Part shown: in pieces, positions 11,021 through 24,000 of the stretch
How positions within the stretch are numbered: position 1 is the stretch's first letter
Layout of the letters: each line of letters opens with the position of its first letter
Assembly (NCBI GenBank): GCA_964035575.1
Contig: OZ037834.1
Coordinates: 1,953,598 to 2,017,597, forward strand
DNA: 64,000 nucleotides
Source of the DNA: Rhynchopus sp. YZ270_cl-10
Lineage: Eukaryota; Euglenozoa; Diplonemea; Diplonemida; Diplonemidae
Direction: 5' to 3'
Made by a program: the position numbers and the translations under genes
Notes under the pieces: model-generated
What the model was told of the DNA's origin: nothing
The model's input: only the letters and a program-made list of their open reading frames with translations
Databases searched by the model: none

Positions 11021-11850
11021 ATTCCTTACGAACAGGTGAGCCAGAGGCTCATCTCGCCCAACTTTATATTTTTTCACGCACACTACCTTGTGAGTGCAAA
11101 GTGTCACGTCGTTCACTCACCCAACCGTGCTCCACAACACCATTCAACAGGTGTGGGATTAGTGTGTGTAGAAGGTCAGCGCATCACACAACTACAAGAA
11201 GGGGGGGTGAGGGAATGACTAGTGACACTTATCTTTTTAAATTAAAACAAGATAATTATCTTATTCTTTTCGCATTATTTCCCCCGCCCTTCCCTCCATT
11301 CTACTTCCCACCCCACACTCTTTCTTATCATGCATTTTTATCACACACACCTGCCGTCTTTCACACCTCAGTTCTGCAATTCCCCGGAGGGGGTCTTCAC
11401 CAAGAACATGGCACGCTGTGATGTCCACGGCGGGTATGTGTGCAAAAAACAAAAAAAAAAAAAAAAAACAAAATGTTATTTCCTCGACAGAGGTGATTGT
11501 GTATGTGTGCGTTCATCTCAATGCACCGTTGCAACTGCTTCTGCCCCACATTTATTTCGTTATTTTCCAAGCGTGTTCATCAGGCCTTTTGCACCGCTTC
11601 ATGTTTGTTACTTTATTCACATGTAGCTGTTTTGTGTTTATGCGTCCTCTGAAACACCTTGTTGTTTTTAGTTGTTTTTTGCATGTCAGAGAGCGAGAAC
11701 GACGTCCAAAAAAATTGTTTCCCCCCGTCCCTCAGTTTTAGTTTTGCTATACTACACTGCCATACACCTTGGGCAAAGAATAATCCACTAAAGTAGTGCC
11801 TGGACACCCAATTTATTGGTGTTCCCTTTTTTGGTGTTCAGGATACACTG

Positions 11851-11858
11851 TATAAACA
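11851..11858 (+). promoter_or_regulatory. TATA-like box upstream of giant gene copy 2
   Basis: TATAAACA lies 162 bp before the ATG at 12013, preceded by GGATACACTG and followed by a C/A-rich leader. It is the only TATA-like motif in the proximal spacer. In the diverged relic at 39571-40565 the corresponding site reads TATGTAAAC, so the motif is lost there. Whether transcription starts about 30 bp downstream is inference. Confidence 0.45.
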
Positions 11859-12012
11859 CCCCACAAACTTCCCGTATCTGCCCGCTCTGGACACACCTCA
11901 CCCTACCCACGCAACCTCCATTCAGCGTATTACACCTAATAATAACGAGTCTCGACAAGAAAGGCGAGAGCCAAGCAAGAAGGGCAAAGCCAAGAGGCGT
12001 GCAAGACACACA

Positions 12013-15000
12013 ATGGTGGGTCATCGAGGGTTGCTGCCGCTGCCGCTGCTGCTGTTCGCAGTAGGGGTGAGCGCACAGACGGAGACGACAGGTGAGCCGC
12101 TGACGCTGAATGTGCTCGGGGCGAACCTGGAGGAGCACCTGGACGAGTTCCGTGGGACTGTGGTGAACTCTGTGTTGAGCCTGGGTGAGGAACATTTGAA
12201 CAAGCTGGGGGTGGCGGACGCCTTCGAGGAGGCCTTCCGTGATGACTCTGTGATGGGGAACCTGAAGACGAAGATGGAGACCGGGCTCGAGGATATGATG
12301 TCGTTCTTTGAGGGAGGCACTGCGTTTGACGGTATTGAGCTGCTGACGGACCAGTTTGAGCCTGCGTTGGACATGATGACGGGTGTGTGCGACCAGACAA
12401 CGGGGACAGCGAGGCGCGAGGCTGCGTACCTTCAGGCGCGCGAGACCTACCTGGAGAAGAAGAAGCAGGGCGGAGGCAACAACAGAACGGCGGGGGCGCT
12501 GAACGCATTTTCGGCACCGCTGATTGTGGGGTCGCTGAACGCGGCGCTGCCCGCGTGGGAGGTGCAGATGTCAACGAACTGGAAGGCTGGGCTGCAGTTC
12601 GGGGGTGGGGTCGCGCTCGGAGTTGACTTTGGGAACCTGGACCATCACTTTCTGGGGATTGGAGTGGGCCTCGGGTTTTCGATCTCGAAGGGGCAGAAGT
12701 CGTGCACGGTGGATGCGGACTGCAAGTCGAAGGTACGTCAGTCGACGATCTGCGAGGTAGGCAAGTGCACGCGTGTGTGCTCGAGCCCGGCAGACTGCGG
12801 GCAGAGGGAGGCGTGCGACAACCTGCGCTGTGTGGTGGAGTGCGATGCGCACACGGACTGCACAGGGCTGCAAAAGTGTGACATTGCCGGGACTAAGCGC
12901 TGCCTTGCGACAACGGCGTGTGCGTCGGATAGCGAGTGCAACGCTGCGTCTGAGATCTGCCTGGACAACACGCGTTGTGTGCCGCGCCAGTGCACAAGCG
13001 ACGCGCAGTGCGTGGCGGGGACGGAGTTCTGTTACAACCACCGTTGCCAGAAAAGCGAGTGCACGGATGCGACGGAGGCGGCAGACTGCAAGGCGGGGGA
13101 GATCTGTGTGACGCGGCAGTGTGTGCCTGCAGCGGGGCAGCCCTGTGTTGGTGACGGGGACTGCGGGCTGGACGCGTGGTGCAACGGTGGGCTCTGTGCA
13201 GACAACACACCTCAGCCGACGGCGGCCGGGTGTGTGACGCCCGCAGACTGCCCGGTGGCCGGGGAGACGTGTCTGCCGGGGGGTGTGTGCGGGACGGCGT
13301 GCGCGTCGGACCTGGACTGCGGCCTGGGGGACGTGTGCTCCCCGCTGATATCGGGTGTTCGGCGTTGTGTGCTGGACACGAGCGGCCGCCGGGCACATGT
13401 GCTGAACACCCCGACGGAGGCGAAGAAGGGGTTCTGGTCGAAGGTGGCAGACGAGGTAGACATCTCGATTGACTGGTTCAAGGACGCAGGGAAGTTCAGC
13501 GGGTTTGCGTTTGTGCTCTCGATCTCGAACAAGTACCTGCTGGACAACCTGCACATCAAGGACCTGCACGTGACGCTGGCGCACCCGCACTGGCAGTGCC
13601 TGACGGAGCCCGGGATCAAGTCGGCGGAGTGGTGGGGCGGGGTTGAGTTTGGCGGGTTCGGTATCACGTTTGACCCGAAGCCAGGTGCTGGGTCGGGTGC
13701 GAAGACTGCTGCGTCGGGTTCTGTGCTCGCGAACCTGAAGGCTGCGCTGACGAACAAGGACAAGTTTGGGGAGATGATGCGGAGTGTGGGGTCTGAGCTT
13801 CTGACGGCCATACTTTCGTTTGACGGGTTAGGGTTTGCGGAGGGGATCACCCTTGAGGACTCCAACAGCGGCTACAGTCTTGCGTACGACCGCGCGACGT
13901 CGTGTCCGCCCGTTGTCCCGACAAACGCACCGCCGACATCGGCACCGCCCACATCGGTACCGCTCACATCGTCACCTCCAACACCGTCACCCCCAACACC
14001 ATCGCCACCCACACCGGCACCACCAACACCTGCCCCCCCAACACCGTCGCCGCCCACACCGGCACCACCGACGCCCGCACCTGTGGCCGGGAGGGGGGCG
14101 GAGGTGCTGGCGGATGCGGATGCAAGGGACGCTGCCGCGCAGAGTGTGACAACAGACCTGATTGCATTCATGAAGCAGGCGACAAACATTGTGACGAAGG
14201 GTGAGATCATCATGCCTTTCTGCGCAGGCAACTGCGGACCCACGAACACATCGATCGACTCGATCATCGGTGTGGGGCGTGTGGGCCCGCCGGCAACGTG
14301 CAACGGTGTGGAGGCGAGCGTGTCGGTGGACACGCTGACAATTGGGAGCATTGCGCACCTGGCGACGTCGGGGGAGATTGCAGGCGTGAGCGGAGCCTTG
14401 AAGGACATCATGACGCCTGTTCTGGAGATGGGGATCCAGAACACGGAGCTGAGCTTCAGTGTGACGACGACGGGGATCAAGCTGGCTGCGATTGGGTCGG
14501 TGCTGCTGCCGAACACGGACAGCGGGTTTGTGACTGTGCTGAAGGACATGGCAGAGGACATCCGTCTTGGGGCGTCTGCGGGGCTGACGTGGGAGGGGGA
14601 GCTGAAGCTGGAGCTGCGTGTGGGGACGGATGCAGACACGGACGCGACGAAGAACTTCCGTGTGTCGAACGCGCTCGGCACGTTCGGTGCTTCGACGTAC
14701 CTGCGGTTCGTGTACCTGATCAACGGGGGGGTGCCGCGGCAGGAGCTTGGGACGACGCTGCCGCTGATCATCTGTGTCGACGACTGCGGGACTGCGACAC
14801 GCAAGGACCTGTACTTCGATGGGGACCTGTCGATGATTGTGACGCCTGCGGCGCAGACGGTGCGCGGGAAGCTGACGGCGGCAGGGTGGTACTACGAGGC
14901 CTTCAAGATCCCGTTTGTGCACATTGGGGACATGTTCCTGGGGATGGAGTGGGACATCAAGTCGCCGCTGCCGACGGGGTTCATGCTGGGCGGTGCGGTG

Positions 15001-18000
15001 TGTCTCGGGTCGTCGAACAACTGCCAGAACAAGGTGCAGCCGTACATTGAGGGGCGTGCGTACGTCGGGGTGAGTGCGTCGCTGCCTGAGGACAACTTCT
15101 TTGTGGTGATGGTGACGAACCTGACGATTGGCGGCATTGCGGAGCTTGTGGCGCAGGAGGTGCCGTGGCTTGTGCTGCTTACTGGGGAAGGGTCTGCCGC
15201 GGCGCTGAGTGTGGCCGAGGCGGCGTTCGAGGCAATTGGGGTGGACGTGTCGGAGGTGACGTCGACAATTCAGGGGATCCAGAACGCGCTGCCGCCAGCC
15301 TTCAAGGAGTCTGGGCTGTACCCGTACGACAAGAACTTTGCAACAAACTGCGCTGCGCCTGCTGCAGATGCCGCACAGACGGAGATCAACATGGACTGCT
15401 TTGCGTACCTGTCGTTCAGTCCGCTGAAGACGCAGGAGATTGTGCTCGGGACATCGACGCTGAGCGTGCCAAGGGGGATTGCGTTCGCAGGCCGCCTGAA
15501 CTTCATCGGGTGGGAGATGGCGGCAGAGGTGGCGATCAGCACGTCGCAGTTCTACATCAACGCAACGATGGACCCTGTGTTCATCCGGTTTGGGAGTGTC
15601 GACTTCCTGCGCATCGGGTCGCACCTGGACGGGAACAAGCAGGCGGCGGGCGGGGCAAACTTCCTGGTGGACCTCAACATCCTCCCGCCACGTGCGGAGA
15701 TCAACATCCAGGGTGCGTTTGACATCCCGCTGCTGAAGTCGTACGGGGCGGTTGCGCTCGTGCTTGACTCGCAGAAACTGTCGTTCCACGCGGAGATCAA
15801 CCTCTTTGACGGGGCGCTTGCGTCGACTGCAGACGTGTACTTCCCGTGGGACTTCACAGCGTTCCACATGAGCCTGTCGGACATGAACTTCCTGTACGGG
15901 ATTGTGAAGGTGAAGCGCGTGCTGTTTGAGTACGACACGGCAGTGCCGCACCCGTACGCGATCTTTGACGCGCACATCGACGTGCTCTTTGCGGTGAGCA
16001 TTGCGGCGCAGCTGAAGGTGCAGGGCAACGCGCTCTCCTTCTCCCTGGGGATCACTGTGCTTGGTGTGGGGAACACCATCTCGGGGACGGCAACAATGGA
16101 CACATCAAACTTCCTGAACTCGGAGTTCTCGGTGAGCGTGCAGTCGGACCTGAACCCGGCGGCGATTGCAGATGCGGTTGTGGGTGCGGCGAAGGAGGTT
16201 GGGAAGGCTGCTGTGGCCGTGTGGGACACTGTGACGGGTGGGGTGACGGAGGCGTGGAACTTTGTGAAGGGTGCGTTCAACCAGGCGCCGCTGAGCAACG
16301 TTGCAAGCAGGATTGGGAACTTCCTGAACGACGCAGGGGCGGCGATTGCAAACATCGGGCAGGCTCTGCTGGACGCAGGACTGAGCGACATCATCTCGCT
16401 TGGGAAGGACTTTGCGAACGGCGACTTCAGCGCGCTGGGTGACGCTGTGTTCGACCTTGCGGGGGTGTTCGGGCTGACGGGCACAGAGGGGCACACGGAG
16501 ATCGACGCCGGGGAGGGGGCAAATGAGTACGGGTGCAGGTGGAAGAAGATCCGGTACAGTGAGTGCTTCATCACACCGGAGGTATGCATCCCGGAGGTGT
16601 GTGTCGGAGGCGGGTGCACCGGGGGCCAGTGCACAGGAGGCGGGTGCACGGGCGGTGGCTGCGTGGGGTGCTGCGGGGTGCGTGTCTGTGCGCCGCGCAT
16701 CTGCGCACCGCGTGTGTGCGTGCCGCGTGTGTGTGTGCCACGTGTGTGCACGCCGCGGTCGTGTGTGCCTGAGTTCAAGACGTGCACAACCAAGTACGGG
16801 AACCGGTTTGCGGACAAGGCCTGCATGGAGGAGATTGCGGCTGCCGCGACAGAAGTTGAGGGGAAGCTTGGTGTGATGAAGCGTAAGGAGGACGCGATCG
16901 CAGACTCGCACACGCAGAACCCAGGGCTTGAGGGACTGGCGGACGGGACCACGGTGCCGGCGCCGTCCGTGCGGAACGTGACCCTGACGATCCCTATTGG
17001 AGCGACAAGCGCGTCGGGGGACATTGAGTCGGACGTGGAGGTGCTCTCAGGCCCGTGTGGGGGTGCAGGTGGGATGCAGCGTTCGACGGTGGGTGGAGTG
17101 AACTTCAACATGGGGACGCTGGATGAGTACAAGGCGTCGATTGCGGCAGCACAGGGGTCGCTTGCGGCCAGCATTGAGGGGACGCTGCTGTCGAAGCAGT
17201 GCGGGCTGGGGACCACGATTCTGGGTGAGGCCGGGAAGGTTACCTACGCTCCACCGACGCTCACGGACCCGACAGACTTCTCAGTTTCGTGCACGCAGTC
17301 GGTGGACCTGGCGGCGGGGAAGCCGCTGTTTGCGTCTGTGGACGACGCGTGCCACAGCGGGAAGGTAGTGAAGATGGTGACTGCGACTCCAGTGAGCCCG
17401 ACAGCGTACCCGAACCGTGTCTGCGGGTCGTCGTACATGCAGGTGACGTGGAAGGGTTACGACGCAGGGATCTGCAACGGGGAGACGGTGGCGAAGTCGC
17501 ACGTGATCACAGTGCTGCCGTTTGACCCGAGGTTTGACGCCTTCCCTGCGGATGTGAGTGTGACGACACAGGACAGCATGGCGCCCGAGGCCACGGGGGT
17601 GCCGACCTCGTTCCAGTCGGTGTGCAACCAGGAGGTCGATATCACGTACACGGACGCGCCACCGGTGCTGAAGGCGGGGAAGTGCGGGGAGTGGACTGTG
17701 GCGCGGACGTGGTCGGTGAAGCCGTACTTCGCAAGCTGCACCGGCACACGCCTCCCGGGGCAGACACGTGTGCAGACGATCACTGTGTCGGACGTGACAG
17801 CACCTGTGTTCACGCGTGAGCCGCCGCCAGTGGTGTACGTGCCGTTCTTCGAGAACTGGGGTGCCGCGAGCTCGATCCCGATGTCTGTTGAGGTGATGGA
17901 CACTGCGATGGAGGCGCTTGGGCTGCACTCTTACCCGACGACGACGACGTCTGTGGACACCGCACTGTCGTACTCGAGCACGGAGCTGGCTGCCGAGGAG

Positions 18001-21000
18001 CAGTGCCGCCTTGATGGGATTGCACGGTACACGCGCACGTGGACGGTTGAGGATGCATGCGGGAACTCGCGCTCGGTGGACCAGGTCGTGATCCTGCAGC
18101 ACCCGACGTCGGATCTGACAACGACGGATGTGTGGAACCCTGCGAACGCGCTGTTTGCGCACTCGACGGGTGTGGCGCAGGCGGCAGACGCCTGCAACCC
18201 GGGCAAGGTCGTGACTGGGGGACAAAAGAACTTTATCCCTATCCACCACGGTGACCCCACAACAGACGATGTGTGTGGCACTGGGACATGGGACGAGGCT
18301 GGCTGCCGCAGGCTCTCGGATGTGGCTGTCAACTACGTGACACACGTGCAACCCGTCCCGCCACGGTACGAGACCTTCCCTGACGACATCACGATCAACA
18401 CAGACTCGTCTGTGCAGCCGAATGTGACCGGGTGGCCTGCCGTTGTCGCCTTCTGTGGAACGCCGTACACGCTTGTGCACAGCGACGCTGCGCCGGTGCT
18501 GCAGGAGTGCGGGGTGTGGACGATTGAGCGGACGTGGAAGTTGCAGCCGTACTTCCCCGACTGCGGGGATGAGTTTGCTGTGTACCACGCGTCGCTGACC
18601 ACGAGCAAGGTGCAGGTGATCACTGTGCGTGACGAGCGTGCACCGGACTACACCAGCACCCCTGACGCAGCTGTTGAGATCCCGTTCTTTGGGAACTGGC
18701 GTGCCGCAAACTCGATGCCCCTCACGGACGAGGTTGCCCACGAGGAAATGCTGGCACTTGGTCTTGTGTCGTACCCAACAACAACGGTGTCTGTGGATGG
18801 GCCTCTGGTGGCAGCACCCACAGGTGCGGCAGACGAGGCGACGTGCCGCACACGCGGACTTGCGTCATTCACGCGCACGTGGACGGCAACAGACAGGTGT
18901 GGAAACAGCAGAGTGTTTGCGCAGGACATCATGGTGCAACACCCGCCGACAGCACTGACGGCCACACAGCACTGGACGAAGGCACTCGGGGAGTTCTCGT
19001 ACGCCCCGGGTGTGGAGCAGCTTGCTGATGACTGTCACGCAGGAAAGTCCATTGTGGGGAACACGCAGCACTTCAACCCGATTGACACCTCGCCAACGAA
19101 CCCGAGTGCCTGTGTGGCACCCGAGTGGGACGAGAACGCGTGCAGGCGGGCACCGGTGGAGCACACGCTGTTGCTGCACTCTGTGGCGCCGACGTTTGCG
19201 AGCTTCCCTGCCGACATCACGATTGACACAGACCACTCACTTAACCCCGAGGACGAGCTGGGTGTGCCGGTCGGACACGCCTTCTGTGGGACACCGTTCA
19301 CGATCCGCTTTGACGATGCTGCGCCTGTGATGGGTGAGTGTGGTGTGTGGACGATTGAGCGGACGTGGAAGATCCAGCCACACTACCTTGACTGTGGAGC
19401 TGACCTTGCTGTGTACCACGCGTCGCTGACGACCCGCCAGGTGCAGGTGATCACTGTGCGTGACGTGCGTGCACCGGACTGGATGTACCGGCCGGAGGAG
19501 GTGCTGATGATCCCGTTCTTCCAGAACAACAAGGCAGAGAGCTCGATTCCGACAACGCGGGAGACAGCGCACCCGGACATACTGGCGCTTGGTCTTGTGT
19601 CGTACCCGACAACCTTCGGTGCTGTGGACGGGGAGTTGGTGTACTCGAGCACGGATGTGGCGGACGAGGCAACATGCAGGGCGAGTGGGATTGTGCGGAT
19701 GGCGCGCACGTGGACGGTGACGGACAGGTGCGGGAACGCGCGTGTGTGGGAGCAGACTGTGGTTGTCGAGCACCCGCCGGCCGAGCTGACGGAGGCTGAG
19801 AAGTGGGTGCGTGACCAGCGCCAGTTCTTCTACGCGCACGCAGTGGAGCAGGTGAGCACATGCGAGGTGGATGCACCGTGCCTGTCAGGGAAGGTGATCA
19901 AGGCAGGGAGCCGCGGGTTCATCCCGACAGACACACTTCCGGTGATGACGGACATGTGCGGTGCGGACCCGTGGCTGGAGAATGGGTGCCGGAAGCTGCT
20001 GGAGACGGTGCACACGATTGAGCACGTGGCGTCTGTGCCGCCGTCGTTCGAGACGTTCCCTGCAGACATCACGATTGACACGGACCATCCGCTTGCTCCC
20101 GAGCTGGGGGTGGGTGTGCCTGTGGTGCACTCGTTCTGTGGGACGCCGTACACAATGCGCCACGACGACGCGGCTCCTGTGGCGCAAGGCTGCGGGAAGT
20201 GGACGATTGAGCGGACGTGGAAGATCCAGCCGCACTACCTCGACTGTGGGGGCGACGCTGCTGCGTACGAGGAGCGTCTGACGACACGTCGGGTGCAGGT
20301 CATCACGATTGAGGACGTGCGTGCGCCGGAGTGGACGTACACGCCGGATGCAGACGTGGAAGTGCCGTTCTTCGGGAACTACCAGGCAGTGAACTCTGTG
20401 CCGCTGACGGAGGAGCGTGCCCACGCTGACATGGTGGCGCTGGGGATGGGGCTGGCGCACCCGACAACATTGACATCTGCAGACGGCGCGCTTGTGTTTT
20501 CGAGCACAGAAGCAGCAAACGAGGCGACGTGCCGTGCGGACGGTATTGCACACTTCACACGCACTTGGACTGCAAAGGATGCGTGCGGAAACGCACGGAA
20601 CTTTGCACAGAAGGTGACAGTGCAGCACCCACCGGCAGAGCTGAGCAGTGTGCAGCCGTGGGTTGCCGGGAACCGCCTGTTCTCCTTCGCGCCGGGTGTG
20701 ACGCAGGCGACTGACGCGTGTCACCCGGGGAAGACTGTGACAGGGGGTGTGAAGAACTACGCGGTGCTCTCGCTCTTCGGGCCTGCTGGTCAGCTGGGGC
20801 ACGCATGCGGGGCCGGATCGGACTGGGATGCGGTCGGGTGCCGCCGCCTTGCGGACCTTGCTGTTGACTACGTAACGCACGTCCCCTCCGTTCCGCCGAC
20901 GTTTGCGAGCTTCCCTGCCGACATCACGATTGACACAGACCACTCACTTAACCCCGAGGACGAGCTGGGTGTGCCGGTCGGACACGCCTTCTGTGGGACA

Positions 21001-24000
21001 CCGTTCACGATCCGCTTTGACGATGCTGCGCCTGTGATGGGTGAGTGTGGTGTGTGGACAATTGAGCGGACGTGGAAGATCCAGCCGCACTACCTTGACT
21101 GTGGAGGTGACCTTGCTGTGTACCATGAGTCGCTGACGACCCGCCAGGTGCAGGTGATCACTGTGCGTGACGAGCGTGCACCGGACTACACCAGCACCCC
21201 TGACGCAGCTGTTGAGATCCCGTTCTTTGGAAGCTGGCGTGATGCAAACTCGATGCCCCTCACGGACGAGGTTGCCCACGCTGACATGCTGGCACTTGGT
21301 CTTGTGTCGTACCCAACAACAACGGTGTCTGTGGATGGGCCTCTGGTGGCAGCACCCACAGGTGCGGCAGACGAGGCGACGTGCCGCACACGCGGACTTG
21401 CGTCATTCACGCGCACGTGGACGGCAACAGACAGGTGTGGAAACAGCAGAGTGTTTGCGCAGGACATCATGGTGCAACACCCGCCGACAGCACTGACGGC
21501 CACACAGCACTGGACGAAGGCACTCGGGGAGTTCTCGTACGCCCCGGGTGTGGAGCAGCTTGCTGATGACTGTCACGCAGGAAAGTCCATTGTGGGGAAC
21601 ACGCAGCACTTCAACCCGATTGACACCTCGCCAACGAACCCGAGTGCCTGTGTGGCACCCGAGTGGGACGAGAACGCGTGCAGGCGGGCACCGGTGGAGC
21701 ACACGCTGTTGCTGCACTCTGTGGCGCCGACGTTTGCGAGCTTCCCTGCCGACATCACGATTGACACAGACCACTCACTTAACCCCGAGGACGAGCTGGG
21801 TGTGCCGGTCGGACACGCCTTCTGTGGGACACCGTTCACGATCCGCTTTGACGATGCTGCGCCTGTGATGGGTGAGTGTGGTGTGTGGACGATTGAGCGG
21901 ACGTGGAAGATCCAGCCACACTACCTTGACTGTGGAGCTGACCTTGCTGTGTACCACGCGTCGCTGACGACCCGCCAGGTGCAGGTGATCACTGTGCGTG
22001 ACGTGCGTGCACCGGACTACACCAGCACCCCTGACGCAGCTGTTGAGATCCCGTTCTTTGCGAACTGGCGTGATGCTAACTCGATGCCCCTCACGGACGA
22101 GGTTGCCCACGCTGACATACTGGCGCTTGGTCTTGTGTCGTACCCAACAACAACGGTGTCTGTGGATGGGCCGTTTGTGGAAGCACCCACAGGTGCGGCA
22201 GACGAGGCGACGTGCCGCACACGCGGACTTGCGTCATTCACGCGCACGTGGACGGCAACAGACAGGTGTGGAAACAGCAGAGTGTTTGAGCAGGACATCA
22301 TGGTGCAGCACCCGCCGACAGCGCTGACGGCCACGCAAGAGTGGGCAGAGGCGAAGCGGGAGTTCTCGTACGCCCCGGGTGTGGAGCAGCTTGCGGATGC
22401 CTGCCACGCAGGGAAACACGTGGTGACGGGAACGAAGGCGTTTGCTGCGATCGACTCATCGGCCACTGCGAAGAACGTGTGTGCTGCAAACGTGTGGGAT
22501 GCTGACGGGTGCAGGCGCCAGCTTCCAGACGTGGCTGTTGTGACGGACAGGAACCTGCACTCGATTGCACCCGTGTTTGCGTCGTTCCCGGCAGCCGTGG
22601 ACGTGACGACGACGAGCACACTGAACCCGTACGACGTTGCGGGTGTACCTGGGCTGGGCTTCCCTGTTGGGGAGGCGTTCTGTGGGACGCCCTTCACGAT
22701 CCGTTACGACGACGCGGAGCCGGTGCTGCAGGAGTGCGGTGTGTGGACAATTGAGCGGACGTGGAAGATCCAGCCGCACTACCTTGACTGTGGAGGTGAC
22801 CTTGCTGTGTACCACGCGTCGCTGACAACCCGCCAGGTGCAGGTGATCACTGTGCGTGATGTGGACCCACCGACGTTTGTGTCGAAGCCTGCAGACGTCG
22901 TGTCTGTGCCGTTCTACACAGCCTACGGGACGGCGGTGACGGGTGTGCCACAGGTAGAGGACGTGGCGGTGCACGCAGACATGGCCGGGCTCGACCTTGT
23001 TTCGTACAACATCACACTTGAGCACAGCGACGTGCACGTGGTCTTCAACAGCGGGCCAGAAGGCTGCACGGACGGTGTTGCTGTGGTGACACGCAGATGG
23101 ACTGCTGCGGACAGGTGTGGGACCACAGCCACTTGGGACCAGACTGTGCGTGTGATGAACCCCAGTGTGAATGGGGACGGAACCCTGGGTGCTGTGAGCG
23201 AGTACGCTGTGTTTGGCAGCGGGAAGTTGAAGATCAAGGACACCTTGGGAAGCATTGCTGGCAACGTCGGGACGAGCTACAAGGACCTTGATCTGGATCA
23301 TACCACAGTGCTCGGCTCCGCGCAAGAGGACATGGACAGCGTGTCGCACGAAATGATGACGTTCTCCGACATGTTGCGCTCACCTCCTGCGAACTGGAGA
23401 GAGGGTACTAAGTCGGTGCTGTGCACTGGGCATGGACAGGACAGCTGTGTTGTGACTTCCGTGACGGAACCGTCCGTGTCGAAGATCACGTACGACAGTG
23501 CCAACAGCAACGACATGATTCTTGAGGGTGACGAGCTTGTGTACAACGTGTTCGCAGATGTGGATGTGAATGACTGGCTGTACGACCCATACCCGGTTGG
23601 ACACAACACGAAGGCGAAGCACAGCCACAGCAAGAGCCACAGCCTGGGACACATCGACGCGGACCACGCGGGTCACATCCACGACTCTGAGCTTGTTGTG
23701 CGCGCTGGCGGGTTTGTGATTGTGAACCTGATGTTCGACAGCCCGCACAACGACAACGACGTTGTGCACACGCACAAGGACCACTCGCACTTCACCGCTG
23801 TGCGCAAGGCTGTGTTTGACCAGGCGTACCCTGCCGGAAAGCAGTTCCTGATGTACAACGTGAACAACAACGAGGCGTCGACGTCTGGGAGCAGGATTGT
23901 GAGGGTGCGTGAGGGTGAGCTGGTTGGGTCGCTGCTTGTTGCGGACTACACCCACAAGGTGGACATCCGTGAGATTACGGTGACTGGGCAGGTCATCACG

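Larger units (their letters stand above)
9834..12012 (+). other. Spacer between giant genes 1 and 2 (3' and 5' flanks)
   Basis: This 2,179-bp AT-rich spacer has long T- and A-runs and C-rich stretches and no convincing gene or tRNA. It contains an F1 dispersed repeat (10965-11020), followed directly by an F3-like hairpin (TGAGCC at 11037-11042 pairing with GGCTCA at 11046-11051), a palindromic AAGATAATTATCTT near 11250, and the promoter and 5' UTR of copy 2. No canonical AATAAA follows the stop codon closely. The open frames here are short and rich in Phe and Ser, as expected from T-rich DNA. Confidence 0.8.

Noticed and set aside
9834-12012. Small genes in the array spacer
   Set aside because: All frames are short, Phe/Ser/Pro-rich and interrupted by homopolymers; the diverged spacer relic at 39571-40565 does not keep any of them in frame.
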